Assembly (NCBI RefSeq): GCF_046044395.1
Contig: NZ_JBJUSG010000186.1
Span: forward strand, 1-5,023
Origin: Magnetominusculus dajiuhuensis
Lineage (GTDB): Bacteria > Nitrospirota > Thermodesulfovibrionia > Thermodesulfovibrionales > Magnetobacteriaceae
Length of the DNA stretch: 5,023 bases
Direction: 5' to 3'
Below are positions 4,984 to 5,023 of the stretch, piece by piece. Made by a program: the position numbers and the translations under genes. The stretch's first letter is position 1. Each line of letters starts with the position of its first letter. The notes below the pieces were generated by a model. It did no database searches. It worked only from the letters and a program-made list of their open reading frames with translations, and was not told the origin of the DNA.

Positions 4984-5023
4984 ATGGCAAAGACTAAGTT
5001 TGAGAGGACAAAGCCGCATGTAA
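4984..5023 (+). CDS. tuf: Elongation factor Tu, 5' fragment
   Basis: Only the first 13 codons plus one base are in the window: MAKTKFERTKPHV. This is the characteristic EF-Tu start, normally followed by the NVGTIGHVDHGKT nucleotide-binding loop, which lies beyond the right edge. EF-Tu delivers aminoacyl-tRNA to the ribosome with GTP. An ideal SD, AAGGAGG at 4970-4976, lies 7 nt before the ATG. The gene sits 123 nt after fusA, in the usual str operon position, but with its own promoter. Whether a second tuf copy exists in the genome cannot be told here. Confidence 0.93.
   Translation, partial: MAKTKFERTKPHV

Overview
The window is a bacterial housekeeping segment read entirely on the + strand. 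It holds a complete aspartokinase gene, then the streptomycin (str) operon in classical order: rpsL (S12), rpsG (S7), fusA (EF-G) and the first 13 codons of tuf (EF-Tu), cut by the right edge. All protein identities rest on unmistakable family motifs. The base composition is moderate, and the most highly expressed genes prefer ATA for isoleucine and AGG/AGA for arginine. With this gene order, that is compatible with a Nitrospirota-like or deep deltaproteobacterial lineage, but taxonomy is only a weak inference here.

Layout. 1-146: unresolved upstream DNA, then a weak promoter and a distant Shine-Dalgarno (SD). 147-1382: ask, with a near-perfect internal ribosome binding site at 882-899 that probably produces a separate 161-residue regulatory (beta) subunit. 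1415-1447: a clean intrinsic terminator ending the ask transcript. 1440-1503: an AT-rich upstream element and a strong sigma70-type promoter (TTGACA, 17 nt, TAGTAT) overlapping a 20-bp imperfect tandem repeat. About 1503-1663: a roughly 160-nt untranslated leader with a perfect 10-bp inverted repeat. 1664-2035: rpsL, starting at TTG. 2036-2253: an unusually long rpsL-rpsG spacer with three nested complementary segments, tandem repeats and a possible internal promoter. 2254-2724: rpsG. 2776-4860: fusA. 4861-4983: a separate tuf promoter and purine-rich leader, with a six-codon mini-ORF ending at the tuf SD. 4984-5023: tuf start.

Together, rpsL, rpsG, fusA and tuf supply two 30S proteins and two elongation GTPases. 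The terminator and new promoter show that ask is a neighbour, not an operon member. I see no mobile element, CRISPR array, tRNA, rRNA or unknown protein system. The interest lies in the non-coding DNA: the rpsL leader, the rpsL-rpsG spacer (a candidate S7 autoregulatory site), the motif shared by the rpsL and tuf promoters, and the internal start in ask.
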